Origin: Thermophagus xiamenensis | GTDB lineage: Bacteria; Bacteroidota; Bacteroidia; Bacteroidales; Marinilabiliaceae | Length of the DNA stretch: 64,000 nt | Direction: 5' to 3' | NCBI RefSeq assembly: GCF_900112795.1 | Contig: NZ_FONA01000008.1 | Coordinates: forward strand, 108,140 to 172,139 | In this document: positions 8,673 to 19,738 of the stretch, piece by piece | How the letters are laid out: every line of letters starts with the position of its first letter | How positions within the stretch are numbered: the stretch's first letter is position 1 | The notes under the pieces: generated by a model | Seen by the model: only the letters and a program-made list of their open reading frames with translations | Database searches by the model: none | Told to the model about the DNA's origin: nothing | Made by a program: the position numbers and the translations under genes

Positions 8673-8719
8673 CAAGGACATTCATAAGATTCTGTAATTT
8701 ACAATCTATTGAATGATTA

Positions 8720-8815
8720 ATGGCGGCACAGAAAGTAAAAACCAGCGAAAAAGAGGCCTCTAGAGGACTAAATGTTCCTCCGGCCCACCAAAAAAAGAGA
8801 AAAAAACCATCGTAA
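8720..8815 (+). CDS. Possible 31-residue basic small protein
   Basis: An ATG-to-TAA frame encoding a very basic, lysine-rich peptide that begins MAAQKVKTSEKEASRG and ends KKRKKPS. It lies between repeat copy B and the hybrid kinase gene. No Shine-Dalgarno site is evident, but many Bacteroidota genes lack one. Composition is unlike the AT-rich surroundings (GCG GCA CAG, GGCCTC, CCTCCGGCC), which is why I list it. It could equally be chance. Confidence 0.25.
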   Translation: MAAQKVKTSEKEASRGLNVPPAHQKKRKKPS

Positions 8816-8972
8816 AAAGCAATTTTGAGATAACGGAATATTTTTTTCTTCGTACAAATTTTACGTTAACTACTGGTTTATCTGCTTTCTGGTAAATCAA
8901 TAAAAATTAACAAAATAAGTTTTACACCTTTAAAGTAAGAACCATAAACCCCAAAAGATAAAACCCAATAAC

Positions 8973-10718
8973 ATGCTCACTAAAATCCTTAACAGATTAA
9001 TCAGCCAATTTATTCCGGAAAAGGAAGAAAAAAACGACATGGCCACCATGACCAAGTCTCTATTAACGAATATTATTCATTTTATCTTTTTCTTCATTAT
9101 TCTGACTCAAGGAATAATCTCATTGATTGATGAAAACCTGGTATTAACAGTCTTACTTTTATTAATTGTACCCATGTTTGCCATCAGCTATTTCATTTTT
9201 CGGAATCAAGGCTCTCGAAATTCACAATGGTCATTATTAACCATACTTTTTCTCTCATTTTTGGTTTTTATAATTACCGGAGGCAATACCGGGTCCGACG
9301 GATTTTGGGCTGTCTTGTTTCCACCTGTTTCCTTGATGCTTGCTGGCAGAAAGAAAGGCGGGTACTGGTCATTGTTGTTTTTGGCAATGTTATCAATCTA
9401 CTTTATAATTCCCATAGGGAATAGCTGGCTAATGAGCTATTCAACTGAAGAAAAAGTGATATTAATAGCCATCTACTTAACCAGCTTTATTTTAGGCTAT
9501 ACATTTCAATTTATACGATCTGAGGTTCAGCTTGAAAAAGACCGTCAGATATTGGAATCAGAAAATCGATACCGAGCGCAGGAAAATCTAATCAACAGAA
9601 TATCCTATCAGATAAGAATCCCGTTAAACAATATTACGGGAATTCTCGAAATGGTTGAAAACACACAGATGGATGAGAAACAACGAGAATATTTTCACAC
9701 CTTACAAACCAGCACAAATAATTTAGTAGATACCATAAACAATCTTGTTTTTTCTTCGAAAACGGTTTTTCATTTTCCAGAAAAAAACACCAGTTTTAAC
9801 CTCTATTCTTTATTAAATGACACACTTCAGTTATTACCTAAAAAGTCGGGTGAAACAAAATTTCGGTTCAATCTATTCATCGCCGGAACCATTCCCAATG
9901 TATTAATAGGCAACAGTATAAAAATTAAGCAAATATTATTAAACATCATCCATAGCATCTTAAAAAATACAGCTCATCACAATGAGCAAATCACCGTAAA
10001 AGTAAAACGCTTGCCAGCTCTTCCGGGAAATGTAGAATTGCTGTTTCAGGTGATTTCCAACATAAAAATTCCGGATCAACATTCACCATTTTCGGAAGAA
10101 GGATTTTATAATTCAAAGGATATCGATCGCATCAATCACAGTCGGCTCATTGATTATTTAGACCTTGGCATCACCATGAAAATTATTGAAGCCGAAGGAA
10201 AAACATTTAACATATTTCAGGAAAAGAACAAAACTGTTTTTGAATTTACATCCAGCTTTTCAACCAGTCTAAATACAGCAATAGAGCCTCTCAATATTAA
10301 TTCAGCCATAAACATTAATGAAAAGTCATCAAAGACGGCAAAAAAATTAAAAGAAGCCAACATACTACTAGCCGAAGATAACTCCAGCAATCAGCAAATT
10401 ATATTACTATACATAAAAGATTCAGTAAACCGGGTTGATGTAGCCTCCAATGGAAAAGAAGTACTCAATAAGTTCGGAAGGATGAAATACGACCTGATTC
10501 TGATGGATATTCAAATGCCCATAATGAATGGACTAAAAGCCACGAAAAAAATCAGAGAAATAGAACAAGGTACCGATACGCATACGCCGATTATTGCAGT
10601 TACAGCCAATGCTTTTCCGGAAGACAAGACCCGATGTTTGGCTGCCGGCATGGACGATTTCATTAGTAAACCGTTTCAACCGGAGGAATTATTAAGGATG
10701 ATTGAGAGGCATTTATAG
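8973..10718 (+). CDS. Membrane hybrid histidine kinase with degenerate kinase core and intact receiver
   Basis: Architecture of a hybrid sensor kinase: about six membrane helices between residues 30 and 180, a short coiled coil (183-205), a HisKA-like helix pair, an HATPase-like region and a C-terminal receiver. The receiver looks functional (E468, D469, phospho-acceptor D512 in LILMDIQMPIMNG, K566). The kinase half does not: the H-box reads ISYQIRIPLNN where SHEIRTPLN is expected, so Y212 replaces the phospho-acceptor histidine; the N-box reads LLNIIHSILKNT with S328 at the usual second asparagine; and no DxGxGI box is visible. It is therefore probably a pseudokinase or scaffold, its receiver phosphorylated by something else. 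Convergent with the SpoIIE-type gene, 31 bases apart. Confidence 0.88.
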   Translation: MLTKILNRLISQFIPEKEEKNDMATMTKSLLTNIIHFIFFFIILTQGIISLIDENLVLTVLLLLIVPMFAISYFIFRNQGSRNSQWSLLTILFLSFLVFIITGGNTGSDGFWAVLFPPVSLMLAGRKKGGYWSLLFLAMLSIYFIIPIGNSWLMSYSTEEKVILIAIYLTSFILGYTFQFIRSEVQLEKDRQILESENRYRAQENLINRISYQIRIPLNNITGILEMVENTQMDEKQREYFHTLQTSTNNLVDTINNLVFSSKTVFHFPEKNTSFNLYSLLNDTLQLLPKKSGETKFRFNLFIAGTIPNVLIGNSIKIKQILLNIIHSILKNTAHHNEQITVKVKRLPALPGNVELLFQVISNIKIPDQHSPFSEEGFYNSKDIDRINHSRLIDYLDLGITMKIIEAEGKTFNIFQEKNKTVFEFTSSFSTSLNTAIEPLNINSAININEKSSKTAKKLKEANILLAEDNSSNQQIILLYIKDSVNRVDVASNGKEVLNKFGRMKYDLILMDIQMPIMNGLKATKKIREIEQGTDTHTPIIAVTANAFPEDKTRCLAAGMDDFISKPFQPEELLRMIERHL

Positions 10719-10749
10719 AACTATCAAAAAATAGCAGTGTTAAGGGAAA

Positions 10750-13700
10750 TCAAAGTTCCAAACGATTCCCCAAAGGCTTAAATCCAATAACCAACATATC
10801 ATCTACCTGTTCATTTTCACCATTCATCCAATCCTCGATTTTTTGGTGCAATATGGATTTTTGTTGTTGGAAAGGAAGATGATGTATATTGAGTAAAAGC
10901 AATCGAAATCTTCTATATTTAAATTTTTTATGATTGGGCCCACCGAACTGATCGGGCACACCATCGGAAAAAAGATAAATAATATCCTGGTCTTGGAGCA
11001 AAATTTCCCTTTCGGTAAAGACAGGCATTTCACCATCTTTCAGATACCCTATAGGAAACCGATCGCCTTTATAACTATGAATTTCGTTGTCCCGGATTAA
11101 ATAAAAACCGTTATACGCACCTGCAAAAGTTAACTTCTTTTTATGCCTATCAATAGACAACATAGCCATATCCATCCCATCCTTAACATTAGATTCAAAA
11201 CCGGGCAAATTTTGATCATGATGAAGGGTCCTGATTAATTCTTTATTCATCGTATCCAAAATTCGGGCAGGGTCTTCAATACCCTGAAATTCCACCACGT
11301 TTTTCAACAAATCCATACCAATAATGGACATAAAGGCGCCGGGGACGCCGTGCCCGGTACAGTCAACGGCTGCGACAAATACCTTATCCCCTTTTTCATA
11401 AAACCAGAAAAAGTCTCCACTAACGATATCTCTTGCTCTGAGATAAACAAAAGAGTGCGGGAATACCGCCGAAAAAGCTTCTTCGGCAGGCAGCATGGCA
11501 CGCTGAATTCTCCTGGCATAGTTAATACTATCAGTTAACCGCAGGTTAATACGTGAAAGGATTTCCCGCTGGGTTTCCAACTGTTTTTTGTTAACGGTCT
11601 TTTCCAGAAGATCTCTGTTGACTTTTCGATAATGTCGAATGCGATAATTGATAAACAAATGGATTATAAAAATCAGAACCAAAAAGTAAAACGCGAAGGC
11701 GTAGTTTGACATCCAGAGAGGCGGTTTAACAATTATCTTCAACTCCAACGGGTCATTATTCCATGTAAAATCATTATTGGAAGCAATAATTTTCAACGTA
11801 TAAGATCCGGGCAACAGATTGGAAAAAGAAACTCTATTATCGAAAGTTACGGGTCCCCAATCGGCATCATAACCTTCTAAAAATGTTTTGTAACGGTTTT
11901 TGGAAGGTTCAGTAAACTCCAAGGCAGAGAATTCAACATCAACTTTAAGAAAAGGTTTGTATTTAATTATCAGATTGTCTCGATTGGGCCACAAATTCAT
12001 TTGTTCTTTTCCTTTTTCGGTAATGGAAATATTGGTAAGAGCCAGCGATGGCCTAACAAGATTGTAATTAATGGAATCGGGATGAAACCAGCAAAGGCCA
12101 TTGGTACTTCCGAAAAACATAGTTCCTTCACGATTTCTGAAAACACTGTTTTTATTGAAAACATAATCAGGAAGCCCGTCCCGTATATCAAAACTATAAA
12201 TGGTTCCATCAGGATTCAAACAAGCAATACCTTTGTTGGTAGAAACCCAGATTCGATTGGTATGATCAGAAACAACAGCTTTAATAACATCATTCTCCAG
12301 GTTAGAACATCCAGGGACCAAACGAGTTGATATATCGGGAAAAGAGATCTCCCACAAACCGGAAGTGGTACCTGCCAGGACCGTCCCCTTATAAGAAAAA
12401 GAGAGGGACAAAACGGGCGTTTTTAATATTTTCCCTTGAAAACCGAAGAAAGGAACCCTCAAAATTTGTTTTGAGCGATGATCCCAATAATTCAATCCTT
12501 CGGATGTACCGATCCACAAATTACCAGTTTCATCTAAACAAAGAGAATGAATATAATCACTTAGTAATCCGCTCGTATCTTTTTTATCAGAGAAAAAGCT
12601 AAATACATTGCGTCCCTCAATCCGATACAAGCCAAAACAAGTTCCAACCCACAAATTACCATCCAGATCGTTTTGGAGCGCATATATATAATTATTTTTC
12701 AAGAGATTATAAACACCCTTTTCTAAACCCGGATTAAATTCCACAAAACCATCAACAAATTCGTCATAAAAATATAATCCGCCATTGGTTCCGGCCCATA
12801 ATCGACCTGTACGATCCTTATTTAAAACGTAAACATTTAAAGAGCTATTATTAGACTCCTTCTTCCCGGGAATTATATAATGTTTAATTCGATTCTTGTC
12901 CGGAAAGAATCTATAAATTCCGTCCTCCAAGGTTGCAAGCCATAAACTTTGATCACTATCTTCAAAAACACTTTGAAAATTTTTAGAATTCAGAGGATCC
13001 GTAATATTAGCATTGCTATAAGGAAACACACGGAATTTAGGCGGTGAAAGATTAATTTTAAAAAGGCCATTAAACCTTGATCCTACCCAAATTATTCCGG
13101 ATCTATCCTGAAAAAGAGCAGTAATTTGCCCAATTTTTTTTGACTCATGATGGGGAATGATTTCTATTTCCTGACCGGTTTCGGGATTAAACGCTATTAG
13201 CCCTTTGTTAGTTCCGGCCAAAATAGTTTCTTCATTTATACGAATAATTTTTTTAAAGTCAGGAGCCTCCAAAGAAGAGAAAGCGTAAGAAGGATCTGAT
13301 ATAACACTATTTTCAAAATCTAATACTTTTAAACCCGAAGAAGAAGCTACCAGAAATCTCTGAAAAGTCAATGGCAAAATATCATATATAATGCTTTTAC
13401 AGGCAAAGCCGCCACCAACAGCATTAGTAAATCTGGTAAACTGTCGGCTTATAATATTGAACCGATTTAATCCATCTTTGGATCCCACAAGCAAGGAAGA
13501 GTCTGATTCCTGAACAATAGGATATCGTAATACTTCGGCCATATTAAAAACGTTATTGAAATGACCAAAGTTTTCAAACCCGGATGTTTCATCAATAAAA
13601 AGCGACAAAAAAGACTCCGTTTTAATCCATAAACGTCCTTGGATGTCAACCAATAATCCCAAAACATTATTTTCAGGTAAAAAATGTAAAGAATCGGGAT

Positions 13701-14064
13701 TGGCCAAAAATCTGGTAAATTTTCCGGTAGAATAATCAAGTTTGTTAAGGCCATTGCTAGTCCCGACCCATAGATTATTATTAAAATCTTCAACTATCGC
13801 AGAAATATGATTCGCAGAAATGGAGTTATCATCAGCAGGATCATATCTAAATTTAATAAACTCATAACCATCATAGCGATTCAGGCCATCATCGGTCCCA
13901 ATCCATAAAAAGCCAAAACTATCCTGATAAATTACTGTGATGGTATTATTAGACAACCCATCCCTAATGGTAAAGTTGGGAATTTTATCTGCCACATTGT
14001 TCCCAGCAGATTCGGTAGAAAACAGCAAGGAAATTAGAGTTAGGTATATAATTAGTTTTCTCAC
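10750..14064 (-). CDS. Reg_prop/Y_Y_Y sensor with SpoIIE-type PP2C phosphatase domain
   Basis: A 1104-residue one-piece receptor. A signal peptide or anchor (1-20) is followed by many Reg_prop beta-propeller repeats (about 35-700; recurring LWIGT-GLN- patterns such as FGFLWIGTDDGLNRYDG), a Y_Y_Y domain (about 720-785, LPGSYTLKI), a membrane helix (about 787-806), a coiled coil (about 810-860), then a SpoIIE/PP2C domain. Predicted metal-binding aspartates are D884 (VSGDFFWF), D901 (VDCTGHG), D1034 (LFSDG) and D1088/D1089 (VDDML). The periplasmic propeller should sense a ligand and the cytosolic phosphatase act on a phosphoprotein such as an anti-sigma-factor antagonist; none is encoded nearby. 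In Bacteroidota this input module is usually joined to a histidine kinase, so the phosphatase output is the less common form. Confidence 0.92.
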   Translation of the reverse strand: MRKLIIYLTLISLLFSTESAGNNVADKIPNFTIRDGLSNNTITVIYQDSFGFLWIGTDDGLNRYDGYEFIKFRYDPADDNSISANHISAIVEDFNNNLWVGTSNGLNKLDYSTGKFTRFLANPDSLHFLPENNVLGLLVDIQGRLWIKTESFLSLFIDETSGFENFGHFNNVFNMAEVLRYPIVQESDSSLLVGSKDGLNRFNIISRQFTRFTNAVGGGFACKSIIYDILPLTFQRFLVASSSGLKVLDFENSVISDPSYAFSSLEAPDFKKIIRINEETILAGTNKGLIAFNPETGQEIEIIPHHESKKIGQITALFQDRSGIIWVGSRFNGLFKINLSPPKFRVFPYSNANITDPLNSKNFQSVFEDSDQSLWLATLEDGIYRFFPDKNRIKHYIIPGKKESNNSSLNVYVLNKDRTGRLWAGTNGGLYFYDEFVDGFVEFNPGLEKGVYNLLKNNYIYALQNDLDGNLWVGTCFGLYRIEGRNVFSFFSDKKDTSGLLSDYIHSLCLDETGNLWIGTSEGLNYWDHRSKQILRVPFFGFQGKILKTPVLSLSFSYKGTVLAGTTSGLWEISFPDISTRLVPGCSNLENDVIKAVVSDHTNRIWVSTNKGIACLNPDGTIYSFDIRDGLPDYVFNKNSVFRNREGTMFFGSTNGLCWFHPDSINYNLVRPSLALTNISITEKGKEQMNLWPNRDNLIIKYKPFLKVDVEFSALEFTEPSKNRYKTFLEGYDADWGPVTFDNRVSFSNLLPGSYTLKIIASNNDFTWNNDPLELKIIVKPPLWMSNYAFAFYFLVLIFIIHLFINYRIRHYRKVNRDLLEKTVNKKQLETQREILSRINLRLTDSINYARRIQRAMLPAEEAFSAVFPHSFVYLRARDIVSGDFFWFYEKGDKVFVAAVDCTGHGVPGAFMSIIGMDLLKNVVEFQGIEDPARILDTMNKELIRTLHHDQNLPGFESNVKDGMDMAMLSIDRHKKKLTFAGAYNGFYLIRDNEIHSYKGDRFPIGYLKDGEMPVFTEREILLQDQDIIYLFSDGVPDQFGGPNHKKFKYRRFRLLLLNIHHLPFQQQKSILHQKIEDWMNGENEQVDDMLVIGFKPLGNRLEL

Positions 14065-14211
14065 TACAATAAATAAATTGGCAATAACAAATCAATATTT
14101 CCAATAAGTTAATTTTAGGAAAATACAAATAATAATGATTCTGCCAGAAATAACCTTATTGCAATTACGAAAATAAAAAAAAGCTTACAAAAGAAGAATT
14201 TATTTCAACAA

Positions 14212-14247
14212 AAACCGGCGATGCCCCAAAACTGGCATCACCGGTTT
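14212..14247 (-). terminator. Intrinsic terminator after citrate synthase gene
   Basis: Minus strand: 14-base arms AAACCGGTGATGCC and GGCATCGCCGGTTT (one mismatch) around an 8-base loop, followed by a T-rich run. It lies 178 bases past the gltA stop. The rest of the 14065-14424 gap is AT-rich and holds no gene; it should also contain the promoter of the SpoIIE-type gene. Confidence 0.85.
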
Positions 14248-14424
14248 ATAAACTGATTGACAATTAATTAAATCACTAAACAACTGAAACCAACAAAAGA
14301 AAAAATTAATTATGGATATATTTTTTATTATATCCTTTTCAAAGCTATATAGTAAAAAACATACTATTTGCACGACTCACTTAAAAAACTGAAACCTTAC
14401 AAGCCAGCAATAAAACTAAAAGTA

Positions 14425-15738
14425 TCAAGCCTTAAATCCTACTTTTTCCATAAACCAATCAAGTGTTTGAGATTTGGGACGTTCAATAGGAAGGCCGTAA
14501 ATTCTATCCCAAATTAACTGGGTAAGAACACCTAAAGCCCTGGAAACACCGAAAAGCATAGTGTAAACCGGGTACTCTGTAATACCGTAACTAGAAAGCA
14601 AGCTACCTGAGATAGCATCTACGTTGGGCCAAGGATTTTTAACCTTTCCGGTTTGCACCAAGATTTCAGGGACTACTTCATACACCTGTTTTACCAATTT
14701 AATTAAAGGAGCATCAGGAATATACTTATTAGCAAAATCCAGTTGAACGGTAAATCTTGGGTCAGTTTTACGTAACACGGCATGTCCATAACCGGGAATG
14801 ACATTTCCGGAATCGAGTGTTTTTTTAGCAAATTCTCTGACTTGTTCGGTGGTAGGTGAATCGGTACCCAGTTCATCCATCATTTTTTCGAGCCAGTGCA
14901 TTACATTTTGATTGGCCATGCCGTGCAACGGACCAGCTAAACCATTCATTCCTGCAGAAAAGCTATAATAAGGATTAGACAAAGCAGAACCTACCAGATG
15001 TGTAGTATGAGCGGAAACATTACCTCCCTCATGGTCGGCATGAATTACCATATATAAGCGCATAAGGCGTTTTACCTCCTCGGAGTCGAATCCCATCATA
15101 TGAGCTAAATTACCAGCCCAATCGAGAGAAGGGTCAGGATCGATATACTGTTCATTGTGGAAAACCCTGCGATAAATATAGGCAGCAATTATTGGCAGCC
15201 GGCTAATAAGATCCATAACCCCTTCATACATCGGATCCCAATATTCTTTTTTATCCAAACCGGCCAGGAAAGCCCTCCTGAAGTGAGATTCTGTACTCAT
15301 GGCCAAGATCGCCACGTTAAATTGGATCATTGGATGGGCACTTTTGGGAACAGAATCAATGACATTAAAAACGTGCGGTGGTATATTTTTTGCTCTTTCA
15401 GCCCAGTTTTGACTAAGGAATTTTACATCGTCATGTGATGGCAACTCCCCCAACAGCATAAGATAAAATAACCCTTCTGGTAAAGGTTCGCCATCCTCCT
15501 TCAACTTTGGCAGTTTTTCCCTTAATTCCGGGATTGAATAACCTCTAAACCGAATACCTTCTTCAGGGTCTAGTTTGGAAGTGCAAGTTAATAATGAAAC
15601 AACGCCTCTCATTCCTGAAAACACCTGATCGAGAGTAACTTCTTGAATGACTTTGTCGCCATATTCTTTTTGGAGCTTCTTAACCAATTCAGCTTGAGGT
15701 CTTCCTATCGTAATAAGCTTTTCCTTAATATAATCCAT
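14425..15738 (-). CDS. gltA: Citrate synthase
   Basis: Condenses oxaloacetate and acetyl-CoA, the entry step of the TCA cycle. Catalytic positions are clear: the histidine in GLAGPLHGMANQ, the histidine in PGYGHAVLRKTDPRF and the aspartate in PWPNVDAISG. The overall sequence (RGYSIPELREKLPK, YTMLFGVSRALGVLTQLIWDR, ERPKS) is of the mitochondrial-like type I class rather than the Gram-negative hexameric NADH-inhibited class, so allosteric NADH control is not expected (inference). At 437 residues it matches that class. It is separated from enolase by hairpin terminators, so it is probably a single transcription unit. Confidence 0.95.
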   Translation of the reverse strand: MDYIKEKLITIGRPQAELVKKLQKEYGDKVIQEVTLDQVFSGMRGVVSLLTCTSKLDPEEGIRFRGYSIPELREKLPKLKEDGEPLPEGLFYLMLLGELPSHDDVKFLSQNWAERAKNIPPHVFNVIDSVPKSAHPMIQFNVAILAMSTESHFRRAFLAGLDKKEYWDPMYEGVMDLISRLPIIAAYIYRRVFHNEQYIDPDPSLDWAGNLAHMMGFDSEEVKRLMRLYMVIHADHEGGNVSAHTTHLVGSALSNPYYSFSAGMNGLAGPLHGMANQNVMHWLEKMMDELGTDSPTTEQVREFAKKTLDSGNVIPGYGHAVLRKTDPRFTVQLDFANKYIPDAPLIKLVKQVYEVVPEILVQTGKVKNPWPNVDAISGSLLSSYGITEYPVYTMLFGVSRALGVLTQLIWDRIYGLPIERPKSQTLDWFMEKVGFKA

Positions 15739-15850
15739 ATTTTTAAATAATTATTATTTGAAATTAATGATTTCAGGTATAAACCGAAAGAGACCAGAAC
15801 TGATATTTAAACAACGAGAAATAAAAATTGTTCTGTAGAAGTATTAAAGC

Positions 15851-15884
15851 AAAAAGCCGAACAGAATAAATCTGCTCGGCTTAT
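15851..15884 (-). terminator. Second hairpin terminator in the eno-gltA spacer
   Basis: Minus strand AAGCCGAGCAG / CTGTTCGGCTT with a 7-base loop and one mismatch, followed by TTTTTGC. It stands downstream of the first enolase hairpin and before the gltA start. Confidence 0.75.
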
Positions 15885-15897
15885 ATCCTCCAAAAAG

Positions 15898-15936
15898 AAA
15901 AAGGTTCCCAAAAGGGAAAAATATTGCGGAACCCAA
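15898..15936 (-). terminator. Intrinsic terminator directly after enolase
   Basis: Minus strand GGTTCC ... GGAACC stem with a loop of about 18 bases and a following TTTTTCTTTTT run, starting one base after the eno stop codon. Together with the next hairpin it forms a tandem terminator. Confidence 0.65.
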
Positions 15937-15937
15937 G

Positions 15938-17290
<1,353 letters not shown>

Positions 17291-17339
17291 TTATCCGCAC
17301 CCAAATATTATAACATAATGGCAATTTGTCAAAAAAAAA

Positions 17340-17363
17340 GGATAAAGCTAAGTGCCTTTATCC
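17340..17363 (-). terminator. Terminator of the ribosomal protein array
   Basis: Minus strand GGATAAAG, 8-base loop, CTTTATCC followed by nine T residues. It stands 36 bases past the rplQ stop codon and should end the long ribosomal transcript before eno. Confidence 0.85.
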
Positions 17364-17399
17364 CTTTTTAAGATTTTTTAAATCAAAAACAATCAGGCT

Positions 17400-17984
17400 T
17401 TATTCCTCCTTTTTAACATCATCATTGTCAGCAGGGGCAGAATTACTATCCTGAACGTTTGAAGAGGAATCTTCAACCACTTCTGCATCTTCTACAGCAG
17501 AGGTATTTTCTGCAGAGGTTTCAGCAACCTGTTCGGCCGCTTGACTCTTAGACGACTTCTTTCCTCTCCGGCTACGACGTGTGCGCTTTTTCTCTCCTTC
17601 TCCGGATTTGGCCGACAACATGTTTTCATTATAATCGACCAATTCAATTAAACACATTTCAGCGGCATCCCCCTGTCTATTCCCAAGTTTAAGAATCCTG
17701 GTATATCCGCCGGGGCGATTAGCCACTTTTTCAGAAATATCCCGGAAAAGCTCGGTGACCGCTTCCTTATTTTGCAGGTAACGAAATACCATTCTCCTGG
17801 AATGCGTACTATCGTTTTTTGATTTATTGATCAGGGGCTCCACATACATTCGTAAAGCTTTAGCCTTTGCCACAGTTGTCTTTATTCTTTTATGCATAAT
17901 AAGCGAACAAGCCATATTGGCAAGCATAGCCTTACGGTGGGCACTGGTGCGGCTTAAATGATTAAATTTCTTTTTATGTTTCAT
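17400..17984 (-). CDS. rplQ: 50S ribosomal protein L17 with long C-terminal tail
   Basis: Residues 1 to about 120 are a normal L17 ([49 protein letters not shown]). After that comes a tail of about 70 residues: first a basic stretch ([16 protein letters not shown]), then an acidic Ala/Glu/Ser/Asp-rich end. The tail is low complexity, probably disordered; extended L17 is seen in other Bacteroidota. Last gene of the array, five bases after rpoA. Confidence 0.97.
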   Translation of the reverse strand: MKHKKKFNHLSRTSAHRKAMLANMACSLIMHKRIKTTVAKAKALRMYVEPLINKSKNDSTHSRRMVFRYLQNKEAVTELFRDISEKVANRPGGYTRILKLGNRQGDAAEMCLIELVDYNENMLSAKSGEGEKKRTRRSRRGKKSSKSQAAEQVAETSAENTSAVEDAEVVEDSSSNVQDSNSAPADNDDVKKEE

Positions 17985-17989
17985 CGCAA

Positions 17990-18982
17990 TTATTCCTTGT
18001 CTAATTTATACTTCGAAATATCCATGCCGAAAGTCAGACCCATATTTTCCAGAAGATCATCCAACTCGGTAAGAGATTTTTTCCCGAAATTCCGAAACTT
18101 AAGCAAGTCGTTTCGATTATATTGAACCAATTCGCCAAGAGTTTCAACGTCAGCAGCCTTAAGACAATTAAGAGCTCTAACGGAAAGATCCAAATCAACG
18201 AGTTTGGTTTTCAAAAGTTGACGCATGTGGAGTACTTCTTCATCAAATTCATCGGCATCACTCTTTTCTTCGGATTCCAGAGTAATTTTTTCGTCAGAAA
18301 AGAGCATAAAGTGATGGATTAAAATTTTGGAGGCCTCCTTCAATGCATCTTTAGGATGAATAGAACCATCGGTCTGAATTTCCAAGTTTAACTTTTCATA
18401 GTCGGTTTTTTGTTCAACCCGATAGTTTTCGATATCATATTTAACGTTGCGAATTGGGGTATAAATGGAATCTATGGCAATAGTACCCAAGCCCAGGTCA
18501 ACACCCTCATTTTCGCTAGCCGGTACATACCCTCTCCCTTTATTAATGACAATAGTCATTTGCAGTTTCACATCGGGATCCATGTGAGCAATTTCGAGAT
18601 CTGGATTAAGTACCTTAAACCCACTAAGAAACTGATCAAAATCACCAGCGGTTAAAATTTCTTTGCCGGTAATTTCAATGGTGCATTTCTCCTGGTCGTG
18701 TCCTTCAGTAATTTGCTTAAATCTGACCTGCTTAAGATTAAGGATAATTTCGGTAACATCCTCAACGATTCCTGTAATGCTGGAAAATTCATGGTCAACA
18801 CCCTCAATTTTTACAGTTGTTATCGCATATCCTTCCAGAGAGGACAACAGGATTCTTCTTAAGGCATTTCCAATGGTAATACCATATCCCGGCTCAAGCG
18901 GACGAAATTCAAAACGGCCGAATTTATCGTCAGCCTCGAGCATAATGACTTTGTCAGGTTTTTGGAATGCTAATATTGCCAT
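17990..18982 (-). CDS. rpoA: DNA-directed RNA polymerase subunit alpha
   Basis: Alpha subunit, which nucleates core enzyme assembly through its N-terminal domain (residues about 1-235: [20 protein letters not shown]) and contacts UP elements and activators through its C-terminal domain (about 255-320: [25 protein letters not shown]). At 330 residues it is normal. It lies between rpsD and rplQ in the standard alpha-operon order; spacing to both is ten bases or fewer. Confidence 0.98.
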   Translation of the reverse strand: MAILAFQKPDKVIMLEADDKFGRFEFRPLEPGYGITIGNALRRILLSSLEGYAITTVKIEGVDHEFSSITGIVEDVTEIILNLKQVRFKQITEGHDQEKCTIEITGKEILTAGDFDQFLSGFKVLNPDLEIAHMDPDVKLQMTIVINKGRGYVPASENEGVDLGLGTIAIDSIYTPIRNVKYDIENYRVEQKTDYEKLNLEIQTDGSIHPKDALKEASKILIHHFMLFSDEKITLESEEKSDADEFDEEVLHMRQLLKTKLVDLDLSVRALNCLKAADVETLGELVQYNRNDLLKFRNFGKKSLTELDDLLENMGLTFGMDISKYKLDKE

Positions 18983-18991
18983 AAGAATAAA

Positions 18992-19597
18992 TTATTTAGA
19001 GTACAATTCAACGATCAACTGTTCTTTAATATTTTCGGGTATTTCAGACCTTTCGGGCACATTAAGGAACTTACCTTGCATGCTATTAGAGTCCCACTCC
19101 AGCCAGGAATATTTTTGAACGCTAGAATTCTTCAGAGATTCATTAATAACTTCAAGTGATTTGGACTTCTCGCGCACACCAATCACCTGATCGGGCTTGA
19201 GGGTATAGGAAGGAATATTAACAATTTTACCATCCACAGTAATGTGCCGATGCAATACCAATTGTCGGGCAGCAGCTCGAGTAGGGGCAATGCCTAAACG
19301 AAAAACAACGTTATCCAGTCTGGATTCTAACATCCCCAGCAATACTTCACCGGTAATCCCTTTTTTACTGGAAGCTTTTTTAAACAAATTACGAAATTGC
19401 TTTTCCAACAATCCGTAAGTATATTTTGCTTTTTGTTTTTCTTTAAGCTGTACGCCATACTCACTGGTTTTGCGTCTACGCTGGTTGCCATGTTGTCCGG
19501 GAGGATAATTTTTTCTTTCGAAATATTTATCCGGGCCGTAAATTGGTTCTCCGAATTTACGCGCAATCTTGGTTTTAGGACCAATATATCTAGCCAT
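18992..19597 (-). CDS. rpsD: 30S ribosomal protein S4
   Basis: Primary 16S rRNA binder and, in enterobacteria, the autoregulator of the alpha operon. The start [18 protein letters not shown] and the S4 RNA-binding region ([31 protein letters not shown]) are clear. No N-terminal zinc cysteines. At 201 residues it is normal. An unusually long spacer of 141 bases with an inverted repeat separates it from rpsK upstream. Confidence 0.98.
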   Translation of the reverse strand: MARYIGPKTKIARKFGEPIYGPDKYFERKNYPPGQHGNQRRRKTSEYGVQLKEKQKAKYTYGLLEKQFRNLFKKASSKKGITGEVLLGMLESRLDNVVFRLGIAPTRAAARQLVLHRHITVDGKIVNIPSYTLKPDQVIGVREKSKSLEVINESLKNSSVQKYSWLEWDSNSMQGKFLNVPERSEIPENIKEQLIVELYSK

Positions 19598-19605
19598 TCT
19601 ACTAA

Positions 19606-19715
19606 ATTTTTGATTTTAAATTTTTGATTTTAAATGATGAATATGACAGCCGCAAGATTATAGAGAGGAGGTACAAAATATAACCCATCATAATTCAAAA
19701 CTCAAAATCAAAAAT
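19606..19715. repeat. Inverted repeat in the rpsK-rpsD spacer
   Basis: AAATTTTTGATTTT near 19606 (partly duplicated directly after itself) has a perfect 14-base complement, AAAATCAAAAATTT, near 19700. The two arms could pair across about 70 bases in the nascent transcript. Such AAAATCAAAAATT modules are common intergenic filler in Bacteroidota; function unknown. Confidence 0.5.
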
Positions 19716-19738
19716 TTGTGATTAATAACTAGTTAAAA

